A stretch of DNA of 48,332 bases from a virus. The notes below the pieces were generated by a model. The model was not told where the DNA came from and ran no database searches. It saw nothing but the letters and a program-made list of their open reading frames with translations. The translations under genes were made by a program, and so were the position numbers. Positions 27,001-36,100 of this stretch are shown here, in pieces. The DNA is taken from positions 1 through 48,332 of IMG/VR virus record IMGVR_UViG_3300034198_018550. One strand, 5' to 3'. How positions within the stretch are numbered: the first letter of the stretch is position 1; each line of letters starts with the position of its first letter.

Positions 27001-28596
27001 TGACTCATTTAGAACAAAATTTCCTTCAGTTTCATAAAGTGTCAGTACAGAACCATTGGATACTGATGAAACTAAGAAGGCTGAAGCACCGCTATTAGCA
27101 CCCTTAACAAAAGTAGGAACACTCAGTGTTATTGGTGCATTGAGTGTTATATTTGTGTATGTTTGTACATCAAATAGTGAAATGTCCCATTGATTTAAAT
27201 TAGAATTTGAGGTATTATATGAACCAGATTCAAGTCTGGAATCATAAACCCTAGCTACTCCAATTTCTGTGCCAGGTACAGTAGTAGAAGATACACCAAG
27301 TCTACTATCTCTTAAACTTAAAACATATGTATTTCCAACACCGATTGTTGGGGCACCATATACTCTGTTTAAGGTTACTGTTGGTCCCGTATTATAAATT
27401 ATTTCCTGATCTTCAATAGTTTTAGTAGTTCTTGGCTTTTCTGCGTCGATAAATGTCGGCTCTATAAGTTCTACGTCATATCCACGAACGAATGCTCTAC
27501 CTGGAGAAATTTTATAAACTCCTAAATTATTTGATGGAGTAGATCCTCCATAAGTAAATTGACCTGGTTGGAATAATCCTCTACTTCCAACCCCATCATC
27601 TAAAGAGTTTAAGAAACTAACATCAAATGGCTTTACATAATAATCACCAGACTCTGCATAAGTTCTTTTTGCCAGAGTGTCTCTAATATCTAAGTATCCA
27701 GGACCACCACCAAGATCACCGCGATCAACCTTTGACTTAATTTTTCCATTAATTATTGTAGAAAGTTCTACAAAATTATCATCATCAAAATCAGTGAGTG
27801 ATTTTTTAAATAGTCTTACTGAAATTTTTAATCTATCTGCTCCTGGTGCAGAATAGTTATTAAATCCTTGAGAATTATCATTAAGAGTTTCATCAAGATC
27901 TGCTGTTATAATTTCTTCTGTTACTGAAAGACCAACTCTATAATTAGGATTAGTTCCGTACTGATCTAATAATAGAGTTTCTTTATTAACATTAACAAAA
28001 TTTCCACGAATGAAGTAAACTCCATTATCAATTTGGAATGCTGATCCAGTTGCAGACGCTCCTGAAGCAATTGTCAATGCAAATGGACTTCCTGCAGAAA
28101 TTGCGGTATTTCCCAGAAGTCCAGATTGGATTGTTTGATTGCAAATTAATTCTTCGCCATCAGAAAAAATCTGAGTTGAATTATTTTCAGTGCTTGAATT
28201 TAAATAATTGATATAAAGAGTTAGATTCCCTCTTTCGGAATCTTGAGGAAGAAGAACTTTGTCTACGTATGCACTTACCCCAGAAGTTTGCCCAGTAATT
28301 TTTGATCCTACAAGTTGATCAGCATATGCTGAAACAGGCACTCCAAGATAAGTATTGCTTAATTGAACACAATAATATAACTGAGTATATCCAATATTTC
28401 CTGGAATTACTTTAGCACCTTCTTTAAAAAAGTGCTGACCAAATCTTTCGATTTGATTTTGAAGTATTGATTGTAGTCCCGTTAATTCCCTGGCTTGTAC
28501 AGGATAACCAGGTTTAAAAAGAACTCTATGATAGTCATTAGCTGGATCAAAGTCATCAAAATATGGTGCTACGTTGAGATTCGTTTTCTGTGGCAT
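21079..28596 (-). CDS. Giant virion structural protein, DUF4815-like (2505 aa)
   Basis: The N-terminus FDDFDPANDYHRVLFKPGYP continuing VQARELTGLQSILQNQIERF is typical of DUF4815-type phage structural proteins, often tail-fibre or baseplate components. A second conserved block near residues 1380-1450 contains FMRSRNVEFVSKRLKPLTQM. A third, near 1690-1860, contains PLAQSFLIEDETGVFVTKCD and LFKSQNASTWEASQWEDLKF. Between and after these are Gly/Ser-rich beta modules (GGSGYQVGDVLGIS, LLIGNEIIEYTSVSGNTIGG) shared with gp14, gp8 and the gp7-like protein. It fills the place of T4 genes 9-12 between gp8 and gp13. I see no clear similarity to a single T4 protein. A baseplate-associated fibre or wedge extension is the best guess. 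Confidence 0.85.
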   Translation of the reverse strand: MPQKTNLNVAPYFDDFDPANDYHRVLFKPGYPVQARELTGLQSILQNQIERFGQHFFKEGAKVIPGNIGYTQLYYCVQLSNTYLGVPVSAYADQLVGSKITGQTSGVSAYVDKVLLPQDSERGNLTLYINYLNSSTENNSTQIFSDGEELICNQTIQSGLLGNTAISAGSPFALTIASGASATGSAFQIDNGVYFIRGNFVNVNKETLLLDQYGTNPNYRVGLSVTEEIITADLDETLNDNSQGFNNYSAPGADRLKISVRLFKKSLTDFDDDNFVELSTIINGKIKSKVDRGDLGGGPGYLDIRDTLAKRTYAESGDYYVKPFDVSFLNSLDDGVGSRGLFQPGQFTYGGSTPSNNLGVYKISPGRAFVRGYDVELIEPTFIDAEKPRTTKTIEDQEIIYNTGPTVTLNRVYGAPTIGVGNTYVLSLRDSRLGVSSTTVPGTEIGVARVYDSRLESGSYNTSNSNLNQWDISLFDVQTYTNITLNAPITLSVPTFVKGANSGASAFLVSSVSNGSVLTLYETEGNFVLNESLIFDGIENGRIAIAITSYSISDVKSVFGTNNGVVGVNTFSADVIQSTSFNVGIASITAESGGVSTVTSANLLFPGSFAKIGSVVQYSDLSTSQDPILAKVVSVGSSTITIEGVADVAGVANGTLPTVSYNATDFKVLSTKLKSSSDNTLYTKLPKNNIASVDLTSASLTIRKTFTVNISSGQLSTPVVAGTNETFLPFDDERYTLIRSDGSTELLTSDRMSFLVGSSQLQILNLGDNDTGATLIATLRKINPTSKSKIKNRVNSIVIDKSKYEGSGIGATTLNDGLTFGNYPFGTRVQDEIISLNVPDVIEIHGIYESADTSNPSAPTVVLSSITTSSTTTLGLVVGELLIGQTSGAVAIYAERLSDSQISFIYKNDISFKEGETVIFQESNAQAVVTTLSAPSFEISPNYSFTNGQEETFYDYGTIKRKSNSEEPSKKLKIYFSNGYFDSTDDGDLTTTESYRTFDYIKEIHSVNGFRNTDILDIRPRVSQYSVSEGAASPLEFNGRTFNASGNSATNVLASDESILTTFSFYLPRIDRIFLTKEGVFQVKYGVPAEKPEKPVPVDEALEIATIKLSPYLYSPSQASIDFLEHKRYRMVDIKQLENRIRNLEYYTSLSLLETNTANLFVPDADGLNRFKSGFLVDNFSSFLTQENGAPIKNSIDRQNKELRPRHYTSSVDLIFGPVVNTNPADDLAFTPIEGTNVRRSNDVITLDYAEVEYIKQTFATRAESVTPFLISFWQGTLELTPSSDTWVDTTRLEAKIIETEGNYAQTINDLARTEGVDPQTGFGPIIWGSWQTNWTGTETRQSTSTRTENNNFGRRSVGGWPNGDPSSNPARWIESTGTRVIQDTLRETIQLGVESRTGTRTVVTEQFDRESVGDRVVSRDIIPFMRSRNVEFVSKRLKPLTQMYAFFDGVNVTRYCVPKLLEISMISGTFQVGENIIGRTIRTGLGADLTDTAPRITFRAAQPNHREGSYDTPSSVFRENPYTRQPLSAAYSSTSSILNVDTLSLSQQEQGQYGGYVETDMTLIGETSGARATITNVRLVSDLSASLIGSFFIPNPNNINHPRFETGTKTFILVNDDQNNQDLATTIAEETYTAAGTLETVQENIISIRNARVENKQEFQERNVNRSLGTQVVGSTVLSDTRRDVVVGWYDPLAQSFLIEDETGVFVTKCDVFFQSKDDMDIPVVFQLRTMENGFPTQKILPFTEIVLDPDQIITSADGSVATTFEFKAPVYLEGGKEYAICLASNSTKYSVYISRIGENDLLTDTFISNQPYLGSLFKSQNASTWEASQWEDLKFTIYRADFLDSGSVEFYNPELREGNGQVATLLPDSLELKSRRIRVGLGSTVVDNGYAIGNTFSQLGTNATGNLVGLAGSIATGALTVSTAGIGYTPTDGIATFSGVNLTTITGSGTGAIAQVTISNGVASAASITSGGSGYQVGDVLGISTIGVSSVGRNARLTVVSIANTNQLILDNVQGNFITGAGYTMQYTNNSGVTTTLNASTGGNVTLSSINVVNDGLHIKVNHQNHGMYFSDNLVNISGVLPDIKPTKLTAEYDATATGGITVDSAVNFSTFENVGVGTTNIGYLLIGNEIIEYTSVSGNTIGGNIVRGTNPITYPVGTPVYKYELGGVNLARINKTHDLNDVTISNPIAFDSYHIKLNMGALDIDNDDRSDDSGFPSLYINQTKSAGGYNVKATQNMPFEIVTPIVQNVTVRGTNITGELRTITSRSINGNEIPYIDNGFESITLNETNYLDSPRMIASKVNEDNQLANIPGSKSMNMRIFMGTVDSRVSPVIDGQRTSVILTSNRVNDVIQDYATDGRVNEIATDPTACQYISKEIVLENSASSLKVLVAAHISSKCDIRAFYYVANEAGANPIFVPFPGYSNLDTRGRIIDSSNNNGESDIFVPKTNTYGFSPVSTEFKEYTFTADDLPDFRAYRVKIILTSTSQVYVPRIKDLRVIALA

Positions 28597-28602
28597 AATT
28601 CT

Positions 28603-30147
28603 TTAGAACTGCAAAATGACTTTAATATCTTCTTTTTGATTAGATGACCTGGTTATCGCTGGTCTATTGTCAACATAAATTATGTTTCCAGCGTGCTTAC
28701 TTACTTCAGGATTAGCAACACCATTAGTGAAGGTCTGACCAAGATAATATGTTCTATTATTTATTACGGTAGAGACACCTGTAAAGGAAGTACTGATTGA
28801 TAAATTGACCGATCCACCTGTAATTGACAGACTACCACCTGTTGAAGGTGATGCAGTAAATTCGGTCAAATTAAATCCATAAGTTGGATTTGTTTGTGCT
28901 GTACCATCAGTATTAAATCCCGAAACGGATCTATCTTGCCAATATTTCAAAACTCCTGTTGTTTGATCATAATTAACAACTCTTCCTACTGCTGTTACTC
29001 CAGTTGAAACGGTTTGAGTAATATATGCATCAGCAGTAAATGATGCACTACTATATCCAGTACCAGTCAGTCTCAAAGCAGAAACTGCACTAACTTTATC
29101 AGAAGTTAAAACTGAACTAGATCCAAACTGCTTTGGATTTTGAACAACTCCTATTCTTGCAATTTGATTTCCAGTTATAAAGTCTGGATTTTCATTATCA
29201 TTTTCTATTCTGGAGTACATTAAAACATTAAATGCACCAAGTTCCCTATAGATATCTGCACCATGACCTCCTTGAGGACTCATTATTACATCAAATGTTG
29301 GTCTTGTGCTGCCAGTTGGAACCCCACCCGCAACTAAATCTACATTACCGTATGTATATCCAGAACCTTGATTTGAAATTATAATATTATCAACTTTTTG
29401 ATCAGCGCCAATAACTATAGTACATTCAGCACCACTTCCATCTCCCTTAATAGGAACTCTTGTATATGTTGTATTTGCAGTCCCAATACCAGCACCTCTA
29501 TTTGTAATAGTTACAATCTTGATAGATCCATCAACTGCATTGTCTCTTACCGCAGCATTATCAGTACCAGTTGTCCAGTCGGATGGAACTGGCATATAAT
29601 CTGATGTTTCAAATTTTACAACTTCACTTGGCTTGATAGTATACAAATATTTCCAAATATATCCATCTCCACTGGTCCCTGCCGATCTTGGCTCTAAATC
29701 AGTAAAAGTTGGTTCATCAAGAGATGGTCTGCCATTTGGATTATCAGGATCAGTTCCATTCTGGAGACAAATATAAACCCTATAATCGCTATTTAAAACA
29801 AAATATGATGCGGAGTATAAATTCGTAGCACCAGAAACTCTAGCAGTATTAGATCTACTGTAATCATGTCTATACATGTCATAGGTAGTTCCAGAAGACC
29901 ATAATCTTTTTGGAACTACTTGTCTTACATCTGAAGAATTAATCTTCTTCAGTGCAATCATTGTATCCCAATAGTCATTCTCTTGACTAAAGTTGTCTTT
30001 TGGTGATGGGGGAGTTGTATTCCAATCAGATTGATAATCAGTTGGATTTGGTAATCCTATGAAAGAATAATATGCATTTACACCCACGTCAGAAACAAAG
30101 TTTTTTGCATTTAATATTCTAATTTGATCAGTTATAATTGCAGCCAT
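28603..30147 (-). CDS. 8: Baseplate wedge protein gp8 with inserted beta modules
   Basis: T4 gp8 signatures are present. These include SGDGYIWKYLYTIKPSEVVK with SDYMPVP (T4 GDGYVWEYLFEIPPDV with YIVVPWP), and at the C-terminus HAGNIIYVDNRPAITRSSNQ then EDIKVILQF (T4 GEMIYMENRPPIIMAMDQ then EEINILFTF). VVPKRLWSSGTTYDMYRHDY aligns with the T4 IPRRDWG region. gp8 is a wedge component contacting gp7, gp6 and gp10. At 514 residues it is longer than T4 gp8 (334). Extra Gly-rich modules (NRGAGIG, NQGSGYTYGNVDLVAGG) lie around residues 210-290 and 350-470. It follows the gp7-like gene as in T4, with late-type elements at 30162-30173. Confidence 0.9.
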   Translation of the reverse strand: MAAIITDQIRILNAKNFVSDVGVNAYYSFIGLPNPTDYQSDWNTTPPSPKDNFSQENDYWDTMIALKKINSSDVRQVVPKRLWSSGTTYDMYRHDYSRSNTARVSGATNLYSASYFVLNSDYRVYICLQNGTDPDNPNGRPSLDEPTFTDLEPRSAGTSGDGYIWKYLYTIKPSEVVKFETSDYMPVPSDWTTGTDNAAVRDNAVDGSIKIVTITNRGAGIGTANTTYTRVPIKGDGSGAECTIVIGADQKVDNIIISNQGSGYTYGNVDLVAGGVPTGSTRPTFDVIMSPQGGHGADIYRELGAFNVLMYSRIENDNENPDFITGNQIARIGVVQNPKQFGSSSVLTSDKVSAVSALRLTGTGYSSASFTADAYITQTVSTGVTAVGRVVNYDQTTGVLKYWQDRSVSGFNTDGTAQTNPTYGFNLTEFTASPSTGGSLSITGGSVNLSISTSFTGVSTVINNRTYYLGQTFTNGVANPEVSKHAGNIIYVDNRPAITRSSNQKEDIKVILQF

Positions 30148-30161
30148 TTTGACGGAGTTTT

Positions 30162-30173
30162 TATTTATTTATT
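30162..30173 (-). promoter_or_regulatory. Tandem late-promoter-like elements before gp8
   Basis: Two overlapping AATAAATA octamers on the minus strand (30162-30169 and 30166-30173) lie 15-26 bases before the gp8 ATG, after the stop of the gp7-like gene. The implied leader would be very short, so expression might also depend on upstream transcripts. Confidence 0.45.
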
Positions 30174-30178
30174 AGCCA

Positions 30179-33100
30179 TTAGTTGAGATAGTTTTTAAAT
30201 TTCAGGGGTTCAAATCTTTGTACTATCATAGAAGTAGTTATACCACTGACTCCATTTGATGTATATGCAGTATAAGAGTTGATTCCAGTTCTATCAGAAA
30301 TCACAATTTTACCCCAACTATATTCACCGAAGTATCCAGAAGTAGACATTCCACTATAAACAAAGTTGTCAGTTACTCTTACAAAAACTCTCTTAACAAT
30401 TGATGTTCCAATACCAACGCCACCAGAAGATATTCCTGTAGGTGCAAGTATAGTCTCATAACTATCAACGTAGTAAACATTGTCTACGAAAGATGTTCCA
30501 ATTCCAACAATAGATCCTGATGTAGACAGAGAAGTTACTGCGGATCCAATATTAGTATTTGAAACAACGAAATAATCACCTGTTGATATTCCACTTATAG
30601 TAACTGCCGCACCAACAACACTAGAATCTCTCATGTAAGAGTTCAATGGAATGTATAGGTCAAAAATTAATTTGGGTTGCAAACTAATAGTGGTAGTTCC
30701 GAATCCAACAATAACTCCAAAATCGCCGGTATATGATACAACATCATTCTCCTCGTCAACAAATGCTGGAGGTGAAATGAGAACCACTGGTGGATTTGTA
30801 GTTGTATATCCAGTTCCAGCATTTACCAAGTTAATTTGAGAAACTGTTCCACCTACACTAATGGCTGCTGTTGCAGTTGCTGTAGTTCCAAAACCAACAG
30901 ACTGTAAAGTACCTCCGATCGAAACAGAAGGTGTAGTCGAATATCCTAATCCACCAGTTGAAATTTTAACTAGAGAAATTGTTCCAGCAGCAGAAACAAC
31001 TGCCGTCGCAGCAGCAGAAATTTTCTCATCTTGTGAGATAAATTTGACTTTATTTTGGAAAGTCAGTGATATATCATTTTCATTTTGTGGATTAAAGAAT
31101 GGTCTTACACTATTGACATATATTTCTGTCGATCCAACACCAACAGAATTGATAATATATGCAAATGGATTAATTACTGATTCATAGAGTTCTCTGTCCT
31201 TACCAATTTCCTTTTCATTGATAATTTTATCCTCAGTCTGTCTGCACCAAACAACTGGTCTAAGTAATGATTCATCTTCAGTGTTTCCTGGTCCAAAATA
31301 TGGTATTGTTGAAGTAATATCAGTAGAATCGACACTTGTAACAGTTCTTGGATCTTCTTGAAGAATAGAAGTTTGTCCAGAATCACTATCATAGCCAACA
31401 ATCAGTTCATCACCAACTTTGACAGTTTCGATAATATTTCTGAATACAACATCAGTGTCGCCACTTCCTTTATAGAAGAGGATCTTGCACTTATCACCAT
31501 CTTTTGGTGCTTCACTAAACGTTATGATGCTTCCTCCAGTAAATGTATATCCCTTTCCTGGAACTTGGAGAATATCATTGACAAATATGAGTAGTACATC
31601 CTGAACATTTATCTTGGATCCTCTAGAAGATCTAATTGAAACCAAATTACCAGATACTCTCAGTGGGAAAGTGGTTGTTGATCCATCAAATAATTCTTCA
31701 ATATTATCTAAAACTTGAAGTTCTCCTATGGACCATCCTGTGAATTCATCAGTAAATGTATTTTGAATAGTGACCTTAAATTCTGAGAATGGTTTTGATG
31801 GATCTGTTGGAATTCCAGTCGAACCTCCGACAGGAACTGTCAGAATTTCGCCAATACCATATCCTTTACCAGTGTTTTGAATTTCGAAGTTAATAACACT
31901 AGATCCTTGACCAACAACAACACTAATAGATGCGCCAGTACCAAATCCAGATACAGATGAAGAACTATATTCTAGAGCGATATTATCATACGAAAGAGGA
32001 GAATCAAAAACAACAACTGGTGGATTGGATGAAGTGTATCCAGCACCAGGATTTGTTATAGCGACACTTACAATATTACCATTACTTATGGTTGCAGTGC
32101 CAATAAACTCTAAGTTTGGTACTCCAGTGCTACTTGTTTGAACAGCAACTCTTACGCTTGTTTGAACACCAGATCTGTATCCAGAACCACTATTACCAAT
32201 ACTGATAGATGAGATTGTTCCTAAACCAGAAACAATAGCAGTTCCTCCAGCAGCAACTAATGGTTGATATCCAAATCCTTCCGTCGATCCAACAGAAATG
32301 ATTACGCCACCTAAAGGTAGATTTGTAGTATTTGGATCAGAAGCAGTTGATGTTGCAGTTCCAGTAAATGTTATTGAAGTAATTCCCGTATTTTCTACAA
32401 GATTATAATCATAAGAAATACCGGGACCTTGGAAAACATCATTTATCAAAATAATTGCATTTTCGGTGGAAATTCCAGAAACATCCAATCCATTCGACTT
32501 CAGAGTGAAATCTCTTCTGTCGCCATCAAATCCTGCAGATATATCGTCAAAGATATAATTTTTATAATATGTTTCATTCGTTGTGTTTACTACACCAGAA
32601 CGAAGGAAAGTTCTTCCTTGGAAACTTGAACTGGTTGATATACCAGTCCAATCTCTTTCATCTGGTGGATTTGTACTTGTTCCAAGAGGAGTATTTCCAT
32701 ATGGAGCTTCGACAAAATTGAGTGTATTATCTACAATATTATAATTACCAATTACCTTAGTAACTAAGGTTCCTGTTGAATATCCTGCAAGAGGTGTTCC
32801 TAACCAATTTCTACGAACTCTAACATAATTTGTACTTCCAATTCCAACTCCTTCAACTTTTACAATTTCATTTCCAATCTTGAGTAAATCAGATCCAAAA
32901 ATAGAGTTTATTCCTGTTAATTTAACTATATCATCGGTCGTGAAAAGATGATCGGCAAGATTACTTGTAACTGCAGTAGATACAACTGGAGATTGAATAA
33001 TATTATCCAAAGCAATCAGAACTTTGGCATTCTGATTTGTAGCAACGAATCTGTGAGATGTGCCTATTCCAACACTAGTGAGGTCTAAAGTCTCTGGGAC

Positions 33101-36100
33101 AACTTTCAGAGCATTTTCTGCAGTAGATGCAAGTTTGATACTATCATCATTAACCTTAACGACAAAGACATTTTCAGGAAGTCTATCGGTGCTTCCAATA
33201 CCAGTAAATGTAGTTGTACCAATTCCAATAGCCATCGTTGATCCAGCTCCTGGATTAACGTATCTAACGCTTTCTCCACTTACAAAGAAGTGATTTGGTA
33301 TTCTAATCGTATTACTGGAAATATTAACGATTGAAGATGCTCCACCAACAAACTCTCTAGCAAATATTGGATCATTTTTATGAGTTAATTCAAAAGATCT
33401 CTTAATTGATCTGTCAGTTCCTTCATAGAAACCAAATCCAGTTCTTATTGTTGCATTATTGAAGCTAATTTCATCTCTAGTGTCATCCTGTATTCTCAAA
33501 GCGTTCATGTAAACATTTACAGAAGCATCAATATTTGCTACTGGGGTAAAGACAAGTTCAACTGTTCCTATACCAGAAGATGCTCCAATCAATCTAGATC
33601 CAATTGTTCCGAGACCCGATACGGTTTCGATGATTCCAAATTCACTATCATAAGTGTCTCCAGTTCCAGAAGAGGCAATGTAATCGTCTACAACAAATAC
33701 CTCAGACATTTGATATCTTCCATTTGTTGTATCAGAAACCTGAACGACAAAATATGCTGCATCATAGTCATCATTATAACTACCAATTGTGTGAATTCCT
33801 GGAGTAACAGAAGAAGAAATTGATGTGGTTCTACCCTCAAGTTTTGCATGTTTTAGATCAACAGTTCCTATTCCACTAACACCTTCGCTACTAATTGCAA
33901 CCTGGATAGTGTTGATTGTTACGGCAACTCCTACATTTGGTATAAAGTCAACCAATAAGTCAGATCCAGAAAGATATGGATAATATGTTCCAAATCCAGA
34001 TATTCCAAAGAATCCTGGGTTTGTTGTTATTTGTCCATAGTCGGTAAAATAAACATCAGTTCCATCATGGATTATATTCAATTCGTCAAATTCATATTCA
34101 TTTCCAGTGCCAGTAATTTCAATAAGAGCTTTTACTGATCTATATGTGGATCCAATAGAAATAATAGTAGTTGATGCTACTCCAATTGCTTGATTGCTGG
34201 AGGTCTGAATATCGACAACACCACCAATACTTGTTGTACCAACTGCAAGGAGATTATCATCTAAATTGTATGATATAACAGCAAGTTGGTAATCATTTAC
34301 AGTAAATCTTGTTGGATAGAAAAGTAACTGTCCATCAGATCCAGAAATCGTAAAGTCAAAAGATCCCAGATCATATACAGTTTCAGTCCTTCCGTATTGG
34401 TTAATGTATGCAAATGTTCCATCATGAACAAGAGTAATTGCCATCAACTGTCTCTGAGCAGTAAAACGAATATCTCTGATGTATGCAAAATACTTTTGTG
34501 CTCTTACATTTGACAGATTAAAAGTGTTTACAATGCTAAATGCAGTAGATCTTGGATTGCTATTAAACTGACTACCCAAATCATCAATTGATAAAACTCT
34601 GTTTCCAAAAGATTCGAAATAATCAGTCAAAACTCTACTTGAGAAAATGATTTCATCTGATATAATTGTAGATCCTTGAGTCAGAGAGTTTTCTGTGACA
34701 AGATCAAAGTCATAAACGCAATTCAAGTTTGCAATAGAAATTAAGTCCCCAATGACTTCAAAAGAAGTCAGATCTGTTGTAACCCCAACTGTCAACGAAT
34801 TTCTATTCGAATCTGCCAGAGAGGATTCCATCTGATAATCAGAGAATTTTACAAATCCTGCAGAGTGATTTAATGCACTGACTGCATCATTCCAAGTGTC
34901 AAATGAAACTTTGGATTTGATTGAGTATGAGAAGTTTTGATAGTAGAAACTATCCTGAACTCTCTGCGTATTATCATTTAAGAATCCTGAATTTGAATTC
35001 CATCCAGATATTACTTTAGAGAAAGGATCTAAGATAAAATCAGAATCAAAAGAGGTAATTGATGATGCAATACCTTCAGTTAATGAAGATTCTCCAATAA
35101 TTTTTTCATTAGTTTTAAATTCTTGACTTGTAGAGATTTTTAAAATACCAGTATTATTATCCCAATCTTCAACAATTCCAGTAGAAGAATTTGAATTAAC
35201 AACCTCTCCTTGAATAAAGTCATTTGGTTGAAGTTCAATATTAAACGTTGGGAAGTATTTTTCTGGAATAATTCTTCCAGAAGAGTTATTAGAATCAAAT
35301 GTACCTGGATATTCACCAGGACTAATATAGTCTGTTAAGTTGTAAGTAACTGATCCAATTCCACCAAGATTTTGATCTACAGCAGTTATAGTAAAGAGTT
35401 GATAATCATAAGCAGATGAATTGTATCCCTTAGCAGTTGAACCAACTCCTACGCTTACATTCTCAATCAAAACCCTATCATTGACATTGAATGGGAAAGA
35501 ACCAATTGTGCTAAATCCTACCGATAAAATTACGGTTACATCATTAGTTGTAGTATTGAATCCTACTGAACTTATTCCTACACCATTTGAATTTTGAATT
35601 GGCAATAATGTCGGTTTAGTGTTGCTAATTCCAAAGGTGTTCTTTAAAATTTCAACTTTAGAGTTTCCTAACTGATACTTTAAGTCAATATCATCTATTA
35701 ATTCATTGGTCTTACCATCAAAAACTAGAAGTTTTGGTGCAGATGTATATCCTCTACCAAATGAAGAAATACCGACAGATCTTAAGGATGTTAATGATTC
35801 TATTTTTACAATTTGTGGTAAAGATGTGCTTGGTCTTAAAGTTTTATCTGCTGGGAAGTCAAATCCAATATCATTAATTTTTGTTCTAGAGATTTTTCCA
35901 ATATTGGTACTTGATGCTTCTAAAATAGCTCCCGAACCAATTCCAGTCACAATTGAAGATATTCCAGGAACAGAATAGTAATTTGTACCCTTATCCTTAA
36001 TCTCAATATTTGTTATTGTTCCATATGCATCAACAGAATCAGTCTCATAAGACAATGCTGCATTTGAAGTTGTGTATGATGATATTTCTGGAGTTTGTGG

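Noticed and set aside
28758-28765. AATAAATA octamer inside gp8
   Set aside because: It is within coding sequence and no gene starts nearby at the usual distance (the next starts at 28596), so it is probably chance in AT-rich DNA.
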